A DNA stretch of 64,000 bases, taken from contig NZ_CP063169.1 in the NCBI RefSeq assembly GCF_014960965.1, positions 1,025,581 through 1,089,580 on the forward strand, read 5' to 3'. The translations under genes were made by a program, and so were the position numbers. Below, in pieces: positions 8,467 to 16,990 of the stretch. The notes below the pieces were generated by a model that was given only the letters and a program-made list of their open reading frames with translations, was not told where the DNA came from and ran no database searches. Numbering within the stretch: the stretch's first letter is position 1; the number at the start of each line of letters is the position of its first letter. This stretch comes from Ruania alkalisoli (lineage in GTDB: Bacteria; Actinomycetota; Actinomycetes; Actinomycetales; Beutenbergiaceae).

Positions 8467-9138
8467 CTATGGCTGATCCCCCGGTACCACGACCGCTCGC
8501 ACCGGAGCGAGAGCGCTGGCACCGGACAGCACAGTAGCGGCCTCAGGATCGATGGCCACTACAACGACACCAGAGGACTCCGAAGCCGTCATGTCCAGCA
8601 GTCCATTCGCGTCGCCGGTCTCGTCCAGACGAGCCAGGACAAGAGCGTCGTCCGCGACGAGCTCGGTTCCGTGATCGCTGCCCGTGCCATCCGGGAGTTG
8701 GGTCGACTCCTGCCAGGAGGCTGACTGGTAGAGCCGGAGCCTGTCACCGACCCGCACCAGTGCCATCAGCTGTGGATCGGCCAGGGTCACCGGCACCACC
8801 ACTGTTCCTGCGGGGGCGGCATCCACCAGGCCGGGGGAGACCAGCAGGGTCTCGGCCACGGGCATGCCCTCCGGTAGCCCTGCGACCAGTGTGGCACCGA
8901 TGAGCGCCTCGGCCGGCAGCGCGGCCGACGGCGGATCGAGTGCGGGCTCGGATCGCAGGTCGGCCGCGGAGAGCACGGTCCCGGCCGGAAGATCCCGGGC
9001 GGCGACCGTCACCGTGCCCGTCGGCTGCGCGGGCCGGAACTCCGACATCACGAGTAGACCGGCTGCGGTCAGGCAGAGGGCAGCCAGCACGAAGCGGAAG
9101 CGCCACAGCGCTCCGATAAGGCGAGGGGACGTCGTCAT
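8467..9138 (-). CDS. SAF-domain membrane-anchored protein (CpaB/RcpC-like)
   Basis: A 223-aa protein with one N-terminal membrane helix (FVLAALCLTAAGLLVMSEF, residues about 16-34) and then a SAF domain. The pattern VTVAARDLPAGTVLSAADL followed by PEGMPVAETLLVSPGL is that of the CpaB/RcpC/FlgA group. In pilus systems CpaB acts at the outer face of the membrane. No tad or flp genes are nearby, so here the role is open. Actinobacteria often carry such a solitary SAF protein between mscL and the FmdB-type zinc ribbon gene, as seen here. The ATG at 9138 begins MTTSPRLIGALWRFR. Confidence 0.8.
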   Translation of the reverse strand: MTTSPRLIGALWRFRFVLAALCLTAAGLLVMSEFRPAQPTGTVTVAARDLPAGTVLSAADLRSEPALDPPSAALPAEALIGATLVAGLPEGMPVAETLLVSPGLVDAAPAGTVVVPVTLADPQLMALVRVGDRLRLYQSASWQESTQLPDGTGSDHGTELVADDALVLARLDETGDANGLLDMTASESSGVVVVAIDPEAATVLSGASALAPVRAVVVPGDQP

Positions 9139-9218
9139 GGTCCGACGCTAGGACGCCGGAGCAGGCGGTGACGGCCGAAGGCCCCGGGCTGTGGACGGGG
9201 CCGCAGCGGGCCGGCATC

Positions 9219-9240
9219 GGCGAGCGGGCGCCCGCTCGCC
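9219..9240 (-). terminator. Perfect 22-bp palindrome after the zinc-ribbon gene
   Basis: Two 11-base arms (GGCGAGCGGGC and its exact complement) abut with no spacer and directly follow the stop codon of the gene at 9241-9594. A GC-rich hairpin with a 4-base loop would form in the transcript. There is no U-tract. A second hairpin, GGCCCC/GGGGCC, lies at 9180-9202. Confidence 0.55.
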
Positions 9241-9594
9241 TCAGGACGAGGTGGAGGCGGCCTTCGCCGGAGTGGATGAGCTCGAGGACTTCTCGGAACT
9301 TGAGCCCGACGAGCTTGAGCCCGACGAGCTTGAGCCCGACGAGCCGGATTCCGAGGATCCTGACGAACCGGAGCTAGACGAGCTGGACTTCGTGCTCCCC
9401 GACCTCTCACTGCCGGACCGGGAGTCGTTGCGGTAGAAGCCCGACCCCTTGAACACCACGCCGACAGCCGAGAACTGCTTACGCAGGGTCGGCTCATTGC
9501 ACGACGGGCACACGGTCAGCGCGTCATCACTGAACGACTGGTAGATGTCGAAAGCGTGCGAGCAGGACGAGCACGCGTAGGCGTAGGTGGGCAC
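9241..9594 (-). CDS. ruc: FmdB-type zinc ribbon with disordered Ser-rich tail (Ruc-like redox chaperone)
   Basis: A 117-aa protein. Residues 1-50 form an FmdB-like zinc ribbon with C8-x2-C11 and C29-x2-C32, then KQFSAVGVVFKGSGFYRND. Residues about 55-117 are almost entirely Ser, Gly and a few charged residues. This is the architecture of mycobacterial Rv0991c (Ruc), a chaperone activated by oxidation through its zinc-binding cysteines and needing its unstructured tail. The gene position, next to the folate cyclo-ligase and galU region, also matches. The start is the GTG at 9594, which has GGAGG upstream and gives VPTYAYAC; longer readings lack the family start. The tail contains a 15-bp tandem repeat, so its length may vary between strains. 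The Ruc role is inferred from homology and context. Confidence 0.85.
   Translation of the reverse strand: MPTYAYACSSCSHAFDIYQSFSDDALTVCPSCNEPTLRKQFSAVGVVFKGSGFYRNDSRSGSERSGSTKSSSSSSGSSGSSESGSSGSSSSGSSSSGSSSEKSSSSSTPAKAASTSS
9299..9343. repeat. 15-bp tandem repeat, three copies, inside the Ser-rich tail
   Basis: CTTGAGCCCGACGAG occurs three times head to tail with no mismatch. On the coding (minus) strand it encodes repeated Ser-Ser-Gly-Ser-Ser. Being in multiples of three, copy changes keep the frame. Confidence 0.9.
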
Positions 9595-9758
9595 CTGGTC
9601 CTCCGGGACTCGAGCGGGGCCGGCCCAAGATGGCCGACGCCATAGTCTACGCCGAACCCTCACCCGCCCTCGACCGCCGCCCACCAGCGTGCTAGCGGCT
9701 CGCCCTCCGCCCCCGTGCCTCGGCGCGGATCGAGGTTCCGGCGGCTACCCTCGGGAGG

Positions 9759-12437
9759 GTGTCTGGGACAACAGTGCTCCGCCGAGCAGGGCTCGGCCTG
9801 GCAGTCGTGCTCGTGATCGCACTGGTCGTCGCCACGGTGGCCACCTTCACTTTCGTGCGCCGCCCGCTGCCCGACCACGGGGGCACCGCCTCCTTGCCCG
9901 GGCTCGGTGGCGCCGTCGAGGTGATTCGGGATGAACGTGGCATCCCGCACCTGTACGCCGACACCGCGACCGACCTGTTCATGGCCCAGGGCTACGTCCA
10001 CGCTCAGGACCGGTTTTTCGAGATGGACTACCGGCGCCACCTGACGGCAGGGCGCCTGGCCGAGCTCGTGGGACCGGCCGAGAGCGCCATTACCGCCGAT
10101 CAGGTCATCCGCACGATGGGATGGCGGCGGGTGGCCGAGCAGGAATGGGACCTGCTCGAACCCGAGACCCGCACCTACCTGACCGCCTACGCCGACGGGG
10201 TGAACGCCTACCTCGCCGAGCGCTCGCCCAGCAGCCTCGCCCTCGAGTACACCGTGCTCGGTCTCCAGGTCGAGGTTGAGGACATCGCACCATGGCACCC
10301 GGTGGACTCCCTCGCCTGGCTCAAGGCCATGGCCTGGGATCTCGTGGGCAACTACGGTGAGGAACTCGAACGGGCCGCCGCGTACGGGCAGACCGGTGAC
10401 GTGGACATGGTTGCCCAGCTCTTCCCGGAGTATCCAGCCGAACGGAACCTGCCCATCCTGCCGACCGCCGCCGAGATCGAGGCGAATGCTCAACTCGCCG
10501 CGGACGCCGATTCCACAGCGAGTACCGGTACCGACGCCGATGCCTCGGCGCCCGGAGGAGCCACCAGCACCGAGGTGCTCACCACCGACGCCACTGCAGC
10601 GTTGGAGTCCACGCTCTCGGCGCTCGCTGCCGTTCCGCACCCGCTCGGCAGCGGCGACGGTATCGGCTCCAACTCCTGGGTGGTCTCCGGCGAACACACC
10701 GAGTCCGGGCTGCCGCTGCTGGCCAACGACCCGCATCTGAGTCCGTCCGTCCCTGGCATCTGGTACCAGGCTGGGCTGCACTGCCGCAGCACTGGCCCGG
10801 AGTGCCCCTTCGACGTCAGCGGATTCACCTTCGCCGGGATGCCCGGGGTGATCATCGGTCACAACGCGGATCTCTCCTGGGGGCTGACGAACCTGACCGC
10901 CGATAGCAGCGACTTCTTCCTGGAGCGCACCTACCCGGACGGCACCTACCTGTACGACGGTGGGCGTCAGCGCCTCACCGAACGGGTCGAGACCATCGAG
11001 GTCAACGGGGGTGAGCCGATCGAGCTGACGATCCGATCCACCGAGCACGGTCCGATCGTCTCCGACGTGCTCACCTCGACCCGGGAAGCCGGCCAGATGC
11101 CGCTCCCGGAGATCTCACCACCGCCAGGCAGCGGCGGTTTCGCGGTGGCGCTCTCCTGGACGGCGCTGGAACCGGGCCGCACCATGGACGCGGTGTTCGC
11201 GATCAACACCTCCGCTGGTGCCGATGACATCGCCGCCGCGGCCGCCCTGTTCGAGGTGCCGACGCAGAACATCGTGTTCGCCACGACCGCCGGTGACATC
11301 GGCTATCAGGCGCCGGGTCGCATCCCCGTGCGCGAGGAGGTGCAAGACGGCGTGGTGCCCGCCGACGGGTCGTGGCCGCGACCGGGCTGGGATCCGCGTT
11401 ATGACTGGCAGGGGTACCTGGATCCCGCCGATCTGCCCTCCGTGATCAATCCGGACTCGGGCGTGATCGTGGCCGCCAACCAGCCGGTGCTCGCTCCCGA
11501 GCGGTATCCCGACTTCGGAAGCGATTTCGCGTACGGTTACCGGGCGCAGCAGATCTACGACCGGATCTCCGAGATGGTGGAGACCGGTCCCGTGGGCGCC
11601 GAGGAGATGGCGCTCATCCAGGCCGATGAGACCGACCCTGCGGCCGAGATGCTGGTGCCGGTGCTGCGCGACATCGAATTCGCTGACGAGGACTTCGCCG
11701 ATTCCGAGCTCGATGCGGACTTCGTGAACGAGGCGCTGGACCTCTTCGAGGACTGGGACTACGTCAACGACACCGACTCCGCCGCCGCCGCGTACTTCGC
11801 TTCCGTCTGGGCTAACCTCCTGCGGCTGACGTTCTGGGACCAGCTCCCTGCTGACCACCGTCCCAGTGGTGGCAGCCGGTGGATCGAAGCGGTCCGCGGT
11901 CTCCTCGCGGATGAGGACAGCCCGTGGTGGGACGACCGAGCGACGCTGAACGTGGTGGAGCAGCGCGACGAGGTCCTGGGCGAGGCGCTCATCGATGCCC
12001 GGGTCCAGCTGACCGTCTCCCTGGGCAAGGACCCCCAGGACTGGCGCTGGGGCGGGGTCCACACCTTGACCCCCACCCACGAGGTGCTCGGAGGCGATGC
12101 CGCACCCGCGATCGTGGCCGACTACATGAACTTGCCTACTGCCGAACTCGGTGGCGGGCCATCGATCGTCAATGCCAACGGCTGGCGCGCCGACGCCTGG
12201 ACCGAGGGCTACCCGGACTTTGCTGTGACCGCGGTTCCTTCGATGCGGATGGTGGTCGACATGGCGGATCTGGACGCCTCGACGTGGGTGAACCTCACCG
12301 GCAGCTCCGGGCATCGGGCGTCAGGTCACTACGGCGACCAGTACGAGGCCTGGGCAGCTGGGGAGACGTATCCCTGGCCCTTCAGCAGGAGCGCGGTCGA
12401 AGCGGCAGAACAGCAGCGGCTCACGCTGCGACCCTGA
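9759..12437 (+). CDS. Penicillin acylase family Ntn-hydrolase
   Basis: An 892-aa precursor of the penicillin amidase family, which cleaves amides such as beta-lactams or acyl-homoserine lactones after self-processing into two chains. An N-terminal membrane helix or uncleaved signal (LGLAVVLVIALVVATVATFTFV) directs it outside the cell. The alpha-chain pattern VEVIRDERGIPHLYADTATD and AQGYVHAQDRFFEMDYRR is typical. The presumed nucleophile is S304 in GIGSNSW, which would become the N-terminus of the beta chain. Downstream, LLANDPHLSPSVPGIWYQ and NADLSWGLTNLTAD are beta-chain blocks. The acidic linker before S304 would be removed. The substrate is unknown. The GTG at 9759 follows GGGAGG closely. 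The gene separates the Ruc gene from the folate cyclo-ligase, a spot that is compact in mycobacteria. Confidence 0.9.
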   Translation: MSGTTVLRRAGLGLAVVLVIALVVATVATFTFVRRPLPDHGGTASLPGLGGAVEVIRDERGIPHLYADTATDLFMAQGYVHAQDRFFEMDYRRHLTAGRLAELVGPAESAITADQVIRTMGWRRVAEQEWDLLEPETRTYLTAYADGVNAYLAERSPSSLALEYTVLGLQVEVEDIAPWHPVDSLAWLKAMAWDLVGNYGEELERAAAYGQTGDVDMVAQLFPEYPAERNLPILPTAAEIEANAQLAADADSTASTGTDADASAPGGATSTEVLTTDATAALESTLSALAAVPHPLGSGDGIGSNSWVVSGEHTESGLPLLANDPHLSPSVPGIWYQAGLHCRSTGPECPFDVSGFTFAGMPGVIIGHNADLSWGLTNLTADSSDFFLERTYPDGTYLYDGGRQRLTERVETIEVNGGEPIELTIRSTEHGPIVSDVLTSTREAGQMPLPEISPPPGSGGFAVALSWTALEPGRTMDAVFAINTSAGADDIAAAAALFEVPTQNIVFATTAGDIGYQAPGRIPVREEVQDGVVPADGSWPRPGWDPRYDWQGYLDPADLPSVINPDSGVIVAANQPVLAPERYPDFGSDFAYGYRAQQIYDRISEMVETGPVGAEEMALIQADETDPAAEMLVPVLRDIEFADEDFADSELDADFVNEALDLFEDWDYVNDTDSAAAAYFASVWANLLRLTFWDQLPADHRPSGGSRWIEAVRGLLADEDSPWWDDRATLNVVEQRDEVLGEALIDARVQLTVSLGKDPQDWRWGGVHTLTPTHEVLGGDAAPAIVADYMNLPTAELGGGPSIVNANGWRADAWTEGYPDFAVTAVPSMRMVVDMADLDASTWVNLTGSSGHRASGHYGDQYEAWAAGETYPWPFSRSAVEAAEQQRLTLRP

Positions 12438-12489
12438 CGCGCGACTGTACCCGGCGTGATGCGGCTGAGCGTCGGTGCTGCTGAGTACC

Positions 12490-13110
12490 TCAGCGCCGCA
12501 GCCACTCCACACCCGAGGGTGTCAGGACGCCGTCCACGGGCCGATCGTGCGGAGCTGAGGGCAACGGGTCAGAGCACCGTTCATCGTCGAAGACCACCGC
12601 GATCACCGGTGTACCAGGGCGTGCGTGGGTGAGTACGCGGTCGTACCAGCCGCCACCCTGCCCGAGCCGGACTCCACGGTCGTCGACCCCGAGAGCGGGG
12701 GCGAAAATGAGATCCGCCCGCGCGACCGCCGCCTCACCGAGTCCGGGACCGTCCGGCTCCGGCGGACGGCCGGGGGCGCGCTCGGCGAGCGGGTCCCCAA
12801 CCCGGTAGGCGGCCCAGTCCCGGGTCAGTCCCGGGCCGAGGACCGGCAGCAGGATCTCCACACCGGCCTCTCCCAGTACCTCCAGCAACGGCCCCGTGTC
12901 GGGCTCCGCGGGCCGGGCAGCGTAGGCGGCCACGGTCGTGACGCCGTCCAGCAGGGCGTGGGCGTGGACGGCGATGGCGTCCGCAGCTTCCCGGCGCTCG
13001 CGCTCGGGGCGGTCACGACGGTGACGGCGTACCTCCTCCCGGACGAGTTGTTTCGCGTCCTCGAGCTCCAGTCCGGCCGCGTCGGGGAGGCTGGGTGAGA
13101 GGGTCCACAT
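12490..13110 (-). CDS. 5-formyltetrahydrofolate cyclo-ligase
   Basis: A 206-aa enzyme that converts 5-formyl-THF to 5,10-methenyl-THF with ATP. The key C-terminal motif LGQGGGWYDR matches the family GxGGGxYDR pattern that binds ATP and metal, and IFAPALGVDDRGVRLG precedes it. The start was set at the ATG at 13110 (MWTLSPSLPDAAGLELEDAKQLVREEVR) because the open frame continues far upstream only by overlapping galU and glp on the other strand. It is divergent from galU, with about 93 bp between them, and convergent with the acylase gene. A short hairpin (GCTGAG/CTCAGC at 12480-12494) overlaps its stop. Confidence 0.92.
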   Translation of the reverse strand: MWTLSPSLPDAAGLELEDAKQLVREEVRRHRRDRPERERREAADAIAVHAHALLDGVTTVAAYAARPAEPDTGPLLEVLGEAGVEILLPVLGPGLTRDWAAYRVGDPLAERAPGRPPEPDGPGLGEAAVARADLIFAPALGVDDRGVRLGQGGGWYDRVLTHARPGTPVIAVVFDDERCSDPLPSAPHDRPVDGVLTPSGVEWLRR

Positions 13111-13203
13111 GCCTCTACCTTCGCACCCTCGGACCCCGTTCGCCAGGGACCGGTGAGCATGAGGCTGACACATCTCGCCAGACGGACCGATACCGTGGGC
13201 CTC

Positions 13204-14124
13204 ATGAGCGCAGTGACAAAGGCAGTGGTTCCCGTGGCAGGCCTCGGCACCCGGTTCGTGCCGGCGACGAAGGCGATCCCGAAGGTCATGCTGCCGGTGG
13301 TCGATACGCCCTCGATCCAGTACGTGGTGGAGGAAGCCGCGGCCGCCGGACTCACCGATGTGGTGCTCGTGACCGGTCGCGGGCAGTCCTCGGTCGGTGA
13401 CCACTTCGATTCGGCGCCCGAGCTGGAACGGGTGCTCGAAGCCAAGGGGGACCAGGCACGCCTGGAGGCCGTGCGGGCCTCCTCCGAGCTGGCACAGGTG
13501 CATCTCGTGCGCCAGGGCGCCCCGCTCGGGCTCGGCCACGCCGTGCTCACCGCCGCCGCGCATGTCGGCGACGAACCCTTCGCCGTCCAGCTCGGGGATG
13601 ACCTCATCGACGCCCGCGACCCGATCCTGCCGACGATGATCGCCGTCCAGGAAGCCCTCGGCGGGTCGGTGATTGCGCTGATGGAGGTCGAGCCGAGCCA
13701 GATCCATCTGTACGGGTGCGCCGCCGTCGAGCCTGTTCCGGCCGGTGCCCTCACAGGCGACCTCGCCTCCCAGAGCGAGGACATCGTGCGTGTACAGCAC
13801 ATGGTCGAGAAGCCCGACGCTGCCGACGCCCCCTCCAACCTGGCGATGATCGGACGCTACGTCCTCCACCCCGAGGTCTTCGATGTGCTGCGCACCACTG
13901 AACCCGGCCGCGGCGGGGAGATCCAGCTCACCGACGCCCTCGCCGAGCTCGCCGGCCGGCCCGGACCCGGTGGCGGTGTGCACGGAGTGATCTTCCGCGG
14001 ACGGCGCTACGACACCGGTGACCGGCTCGACTACCTCAAGGCTGTCGTCCAGCTGGGCGCCGACCACCAGGATCTGGGTGAGGACTTCCTGAACTGGTTG
14101 CGCGGGTACGTGGCATCGCGATGA
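13204..14124 (+). CDS. galU: UTP-glucose-1-phosphate uridylyltransferase
   Basis: A 306-aa nucleotidyltransferase that makes UDP-glucose for cell-wall and exopolysaccharide precursors. The N-terminus shows GLGTRFVPATKAIPKVMLPVVDTPSIQYVVEEA in pieces: the GxGTR nucleotide loop and the PVVD block. Later blocks are VHLVRQGAPLGLGHAV, FAVQLGDDLID and FRGRRYDTGDRLDYLKA. One residue is unusual: the family has KEMLPV and this copy has KVMLPV. The ATG at 13204 begins MSAVTKAVVPVAG. It starts a plus-strand unit of galU, glp, rimJ and the sepX-like gene, in the same order as mycobacterial Rv0993-Rv0996. Confidence 0.94.
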   Translation: MSAVTKAVVPVAGLGTRFVPATKAIPKVMLPVVDTPSIQYVVEEAAAAGLTDVVLVTGRGQSSVGDHFDSAPELERVLEAKGDQARLEAVRASSELAQVHLVRQGAPLGLGHAVLTAAAHVGDEPFAVQLGDDLIDARDPILPTMIAVQEALGGSVIALMEVEPSQIHLYGCAAVEPVPAGALTGDLASQSEDIVRVQHMVEKPDAADAPSNLAMIGRYVLHPEVFDVLRTTEPGRGGEIQLTDALAELAGRPGPGGGVHGVIFRGRRYDTGDRLDYLKAVVQLGADHQDLGEDFLNWLRGYVASR

Positions 14125-14137
14125 CGACGGCCCAGCG

Positions 14138-15367
14138 ATGAAGACCGTCTCGGAGCACCTCGGTGCGGTGCTGGACCTCCTGCAGCCGCTCCCGCCGCTC
14201 GACGTGGTGCTCCATGACGCCGTGGGATGTGTGCTCGCCGAGGACATCCTTGCCGGTGGCGACCTGCCCGAGCGCGACCTCGCCGGCATCGACGGATACG
14301 CCGTCATCAGCCGGGACGTCGATGGGGCCACACCGCAATCGCAGGTCACCCTGCGGGTGCTCGACGAGATCGTCGCCGGATCGGTGGACGACCACCGCGT
14401 GGTGACGGGATCGGCGTTGAAGGTGGCCTCCGGGGCGCCGCTGCCGGGCGGGGCTGACGCTGTGGTCCCGCTGGAGGACACCGACGGCGGTCGTGCGGCC
14501 GTGCACGTGCGCTCCGGTCCCGCACCGGGCTCCTTCGTGCGCAGGCAAGGGGAAGATCTGCGCACCGGAGAGATCGCGATCGCGGCGGGGGAGCGCATCG
14601 GTGCGCGGCAGATCGCCCTGCTCGCTGCGCTGGGGCGGGCACGGGTTGCCGTCCACCCGCGCCCACGGGTGGTGCTGGTCTCGGTGGGTGACGAGCTCAC
14701 CGAACCGGGACGGCGAGCCAGTGCCGGGCAGGTGTTCGACGCCAACGGCCACGCACTGGCCACCGCCGTGCAGGACGCCGGTGGTGCGACGTTCCGGGTG
14801 GCGGCCGTACCGGACGAACGCACCCGCCTGGCCGAGACGCTGGAGGATCAGCTCGTGCGGGCCGATGTGGTCATCACCACCGGGGGGCTGAGCTACGGCG
14901 GGAACGACACCGTGAAGGAGGTCCTCGCACAGCTGGGGCAGGTGCGCTTCGACAACGTCGCCATCGCGCCGGGTCGGCAGTTCGGCGTGGGGGTGATCGG
15001 TGGCCAGACAAGTGGGACCTCGACTCCGGTGATATGCCTGCCCGGCGACCCTGCGGCCGCTCAGGTCGGATACGAGGTCTTCGTGCGGCCCGCCCTGTTG
15101 GCGATGGCCGGGCACAGCGAGCGGTACCGCCCGACGGTACCGGCCGCCGTCACGCAGGCCTGGGACTCCCCGGCCGGGCGGCGCCAGTTCGTTCCGGTCA
15201 CGGTGCTCGGAAGCCCGGACACCGGCTACCGGGCGACCCCGGTGGGAGTCCCCGGTCGGCTGTCGGTCAGCGCGATGTCGCGGGCGAACGGACTGGCGGT
15301 CGTGCCAGAGGATGTCACGACGGTCGAGGCAGGGGCCCAGCTGCACTGCCTGGTGCTGGAGAGCTGA
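14138..15367 (+). CDS. glp: Gephyrin-like molybdotransferase Glp (MoeA family)
   Basis: A 409-aa protein of the MoeA/gephyrin family, whose classic role is inserting molybdate into molybdopterin. Blocks seen are LPERDLAGIDGYAVI, LPGGADAVVPLEDT, SVGDELTEPG, ITTGGLSYGGNDTVKEVL (MoCF domain) and ICLPGDPAAAQVGYEVFVRPAL. It lies 13 bp after galU and is followed by rimJ and a membrane protein of the SepX/GlpR type. In Corynebacterium the Glp of this locus pairs with the membrane receptor GlpR and binds FtsZ in cell division, so a division role is the better guess than cofactor synthesis. No other molybdenum cofactor genes are in the window. Confidence 0.9.
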   Translation: MKTVSEHLGAVLDLLQPLPPLDVVLHDAVGCVLAEDILAGGDLPERDLAGIDGYAVISRDVDGATPQSQVTLRVLDEIVAGSVDDHRVVTGSALKVASGAPLPGGADAVVPLEDTDGGRAAVHVRSGPAPGSFVRRQGEDLRTGEIAIAAGERIGARQIALLAALGRARVAVHPRPRVVLVSVGDELTEPGRRASAGQVFDANGHALATAVQDAGGATFRVAAVPDERTRLAETLEDQLVRADVVITTGGLSYGGNDTVKEVLAQLGQVRFDNVAIAPGRQFGVGVIGGQTSGTSTPVICLPGDPAAAQVGYEVFVRPALLAMAGHSERYRPTVPAAVTQAWDSPAGRRQFVPVTVLGSPDTGYRATPVGVPGRLSVSAMSRANGLAVVPEDVTTVEAGAQLHCLVLES

Positions 15368-15368
15368 G

Positions 15369-15944
15369 GTGGAGCTGGAACTCGTGGCCCGGGAGCTGCG
15401 ACTCCGGCCACTACGCCGGGCTGACCGGCGCGCATGGGAGGCGCTGCGCCGTCGTAACGCCGCGTGGCTGGCGCCCTGGGAGGCCACCTCCCCGGAGCCA
15501 GCCACCTATCGCCCCACGTTCCGGCAATACGTGCGTGACCAGGCGCGGGCCGCGAAGGAAGGCAGCGGCTACGCCTTCGTCATGGAGTACCGGGGCGAGA
15601 TCGTCGGGCAGGTGACCATCGCCGGGGTGGTGCGGGGCTCGTTGCAGGCGGCCACCATCGGGTACTGGATCTCCGAGCACGTGGCCGGGCGCGGGATCAC
15701 CCCGCTGGCGGTGGCGATGGCCGCGGACTTCTGCTGGTTCCGGCTCGGGCTGCACCGGGTGGAGATCAACATCCGGCCCGAGAACGCCGCCAGTCTGCGA
15801 GTGGTCGCCAAGCTCGGGTTCCGGGAAGAAGGGCTGCGGCCGGGCTACCTGCACATCCAGGGCCGGTGGGCCGACCACCGCAGCTTCGCGCTCAACCGGG
15901 ACGAGGTAGGGGAGGGGTTGGCGGCCCGGTTGCGGGGTCGCTGA
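15369..15944 (+). CDS. rimJ: RimJ-type GNAT N-acetyltransferase
   Basis: A 191-aa acetyltransferase of the RimJ/RimL type, which acetylates N-terminal amines or small molecules with acetyl-CoA. Typical elements are LRLRPLRRADRRAWEALRRRNAAWLAPWE at the start (in segments), GEIVGQVTIAGV, IGYWISEHVAGRGITPLAVAM (acetyl-CoA loop) and HRVEINIRPENAASLRVVAKLGF. The GTG at 15369 is one base after the glp stop, which shows tight coupling; no separate ribosome site is needed. The conserved placement between glp and the sepX-like gene is shared across Actinobacteria, though a functional link to division has not been shown. Confidence 0.88.
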   Translation: MELELVARELRLRPLRRADRRAWEALRRRNAAWLAPWEATSPEPATYRPTFRQYVRDQARAAKEGSGYAFVMEYRGEIVGQVTIAGVVRGSLQAATIGYWISEHVAGRGITPLAVAMAADFCWFRLGLHRVEINIRPENAASLRVVAKLGFREEGLRPGYLHIQGRWADHRSFALNRDEVGEGLAARLRGR

Positions 15945-16001
15945 CCGACACGCCGCGGCTGATCAGCGGATCGGGGCCGCGCTGGACATACCGTTCAGAT
16001 C

Positions 16002-16946
16002 GTGGAGTTCGCCGGATGGGTCGCCCTGGCGATCGCGGTGATGATCTTCGGATACTTGCTTCCGACCGCGATCCGTTCCAGGCAGGTCGTCGTGGACTCG
16101 CGGGTGACCGACAGGTTCTCCGGGGGGCTGCGGGTGCTGGCCCGTACCGGTGAGGCTCCACCCACACCGACACCTATGAGCACGAGCCGCGGATTCCTGC
16201 ACCGCACCGCGGCCGAGGAGGACAGACCGATGCACTCGCCCGTCGCTGCGCGGCCCGCTGCCGCGGATGTGCGCCGTGCGGCTGCAGCCCGCGCCGCGCG
16301 CGCCGCTGCCGCCAGCCGTCGTGCTGCCGCGGCGAAGCGCCGGCTCGTGCTCACCCTCGCGCTGCTCGCCCTGACCGCCGCCGGCTGGACCGTGGTCGGC
16401 CTGACGCCAGTGAACGTGGTGGCCGGGATCGTACCCACGGTCGCGTTCGGTGGCGTGCTCGTCCTCGGACGGCGTGCCGCCGCCCAGGCGAAGATCGCCG
16501 ACGCCCGGTGGGCTGCCGAGATCGAACGAGCCCGGAAGGCCGAGCAGACGCGCGCCGCCCGGCGCCCCAAGCAGCCCGAGGCCAAGCCCTCCAGTCTGCG
16601 GATCGAACTCGATCCCGGTGCGCTGATGGCCGAGCATGCACCTGAAGCCGAGGAGCGTCGGGTAGATATCCCCGCCGGCGAGGGCTGGACCCCTGTGCCC
16701 GTGCCGGCGCCCATGTACACGATGAAGCCGGTCGCACGCCGGCGTGAGCCCGTGGTCGAAGACTTCTCGCAGCCCGGGGCCGGCGCGGAGGCCCCGACGG
16801 CGGAGGGTTCCGTTCCCGCGGAGAGCGCTGGTGCCGAGGTGGGTTCCGGCGGTGGTTCAACTGCAGGTGGGGCCGGCCGGGCCGTGCCTGCGCCGTCGGT
16901 GGACCTGCAGGCCGTGCTGGAGCGGCGACGGGCTGTGGGGCAGTAG
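16002..16946 (+). CDS. sepX: SepX/GlpR-like membrane protein of the divisome
   Basis: A 314-aa protein with an N-terminal membrane helix (FAGWVALAIAVMIFGYLLPTAI), the conserved stretch RSRQVVVDSRVTDRFSGGLRVL, an Ala/Arg-rich segment, two more hydrophobic stretches near 113-148 (LVLTLALLALTAAGWTVVGL, VVAGIVPTVAFGGVLVL), and a long disordered C-terminal half. Position after galU-glp-rimJ and the N-terminal pattern match Rv0996, corynebacterial GlpR and Streptomyces SepX. Those proteins act at septa: SepX stabilises Z-rings and GlpR is the receptor of Glp. The GTG at 16002 sets the membrane helix at residue 3. Assignment rests on synteny plus the short conserved N-terminus; the tail is not alignable by eye. 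Confidence 0.8.
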   Translation: MEFAGWVALAIAVMIFGYLLPTAIRSRQVVVDSRVTDRFSGGLRVLARTGEAPPTPTPMSTSRGFLHRTAAEEDRPMHSPVAARPAAADVRRAAAARAARAAAASRRAAAAKRRLVLTLALLALTAAGWTVVGLTPVNVVAGIVPTVAFGGVLVLGRRAAAQAKIADARWAAEIERARKAEQTRAARRPKQPEAKPSSLRIELDPGALMAEHAPEAEERRVDIPAGEGWTPVPVPAPMYTMKPVARRREPVVEDFSQPGAGAEAPTAEGSVPAESAGAEVGSGGGSTAGGAGRAVPAPSVDLQAVLERRRAVGQ

Positions 16947-16990
16947 GGACGCGAGGAGCGAGTCCCTACCCCTCAGGCGGGGGAGCCTGA
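16943..16990. terminator. Two adjacent hairpins between convergent genes
   Basis: GTAGGGAC at 16943-16950 pairs with GTCCCTAC at 16962-16969 and includes the sepX stop codon. TCAGGC at 16973-16978 pairs with GCCTGA at 16985-16990 and includes the stop of the minus-strand beta-helix gene. Each stem is perfect (8 and 6 bp). Together they fit a bidirectional termination zone, without T-tracts. Confidence 0.5.

Noticed and set aside
9191-9436. Plus-strand acidic ORF rich in ELEPDELEPDE opposite the Ser-rich tail gene
   Set aside because: It is the antisense reading of the 15-bp repeats that encode the Ser/Gly tail; the minus-strand gene has a family match and a ribosome site.
12490-14823. A 777-codon minus-strand reading extending the folate cyclo-ligase through galU and glp
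   Set aside because: Only the first 206 residues from 13110 match the family; the rest is antisense to galU and glp, which are clearly real.
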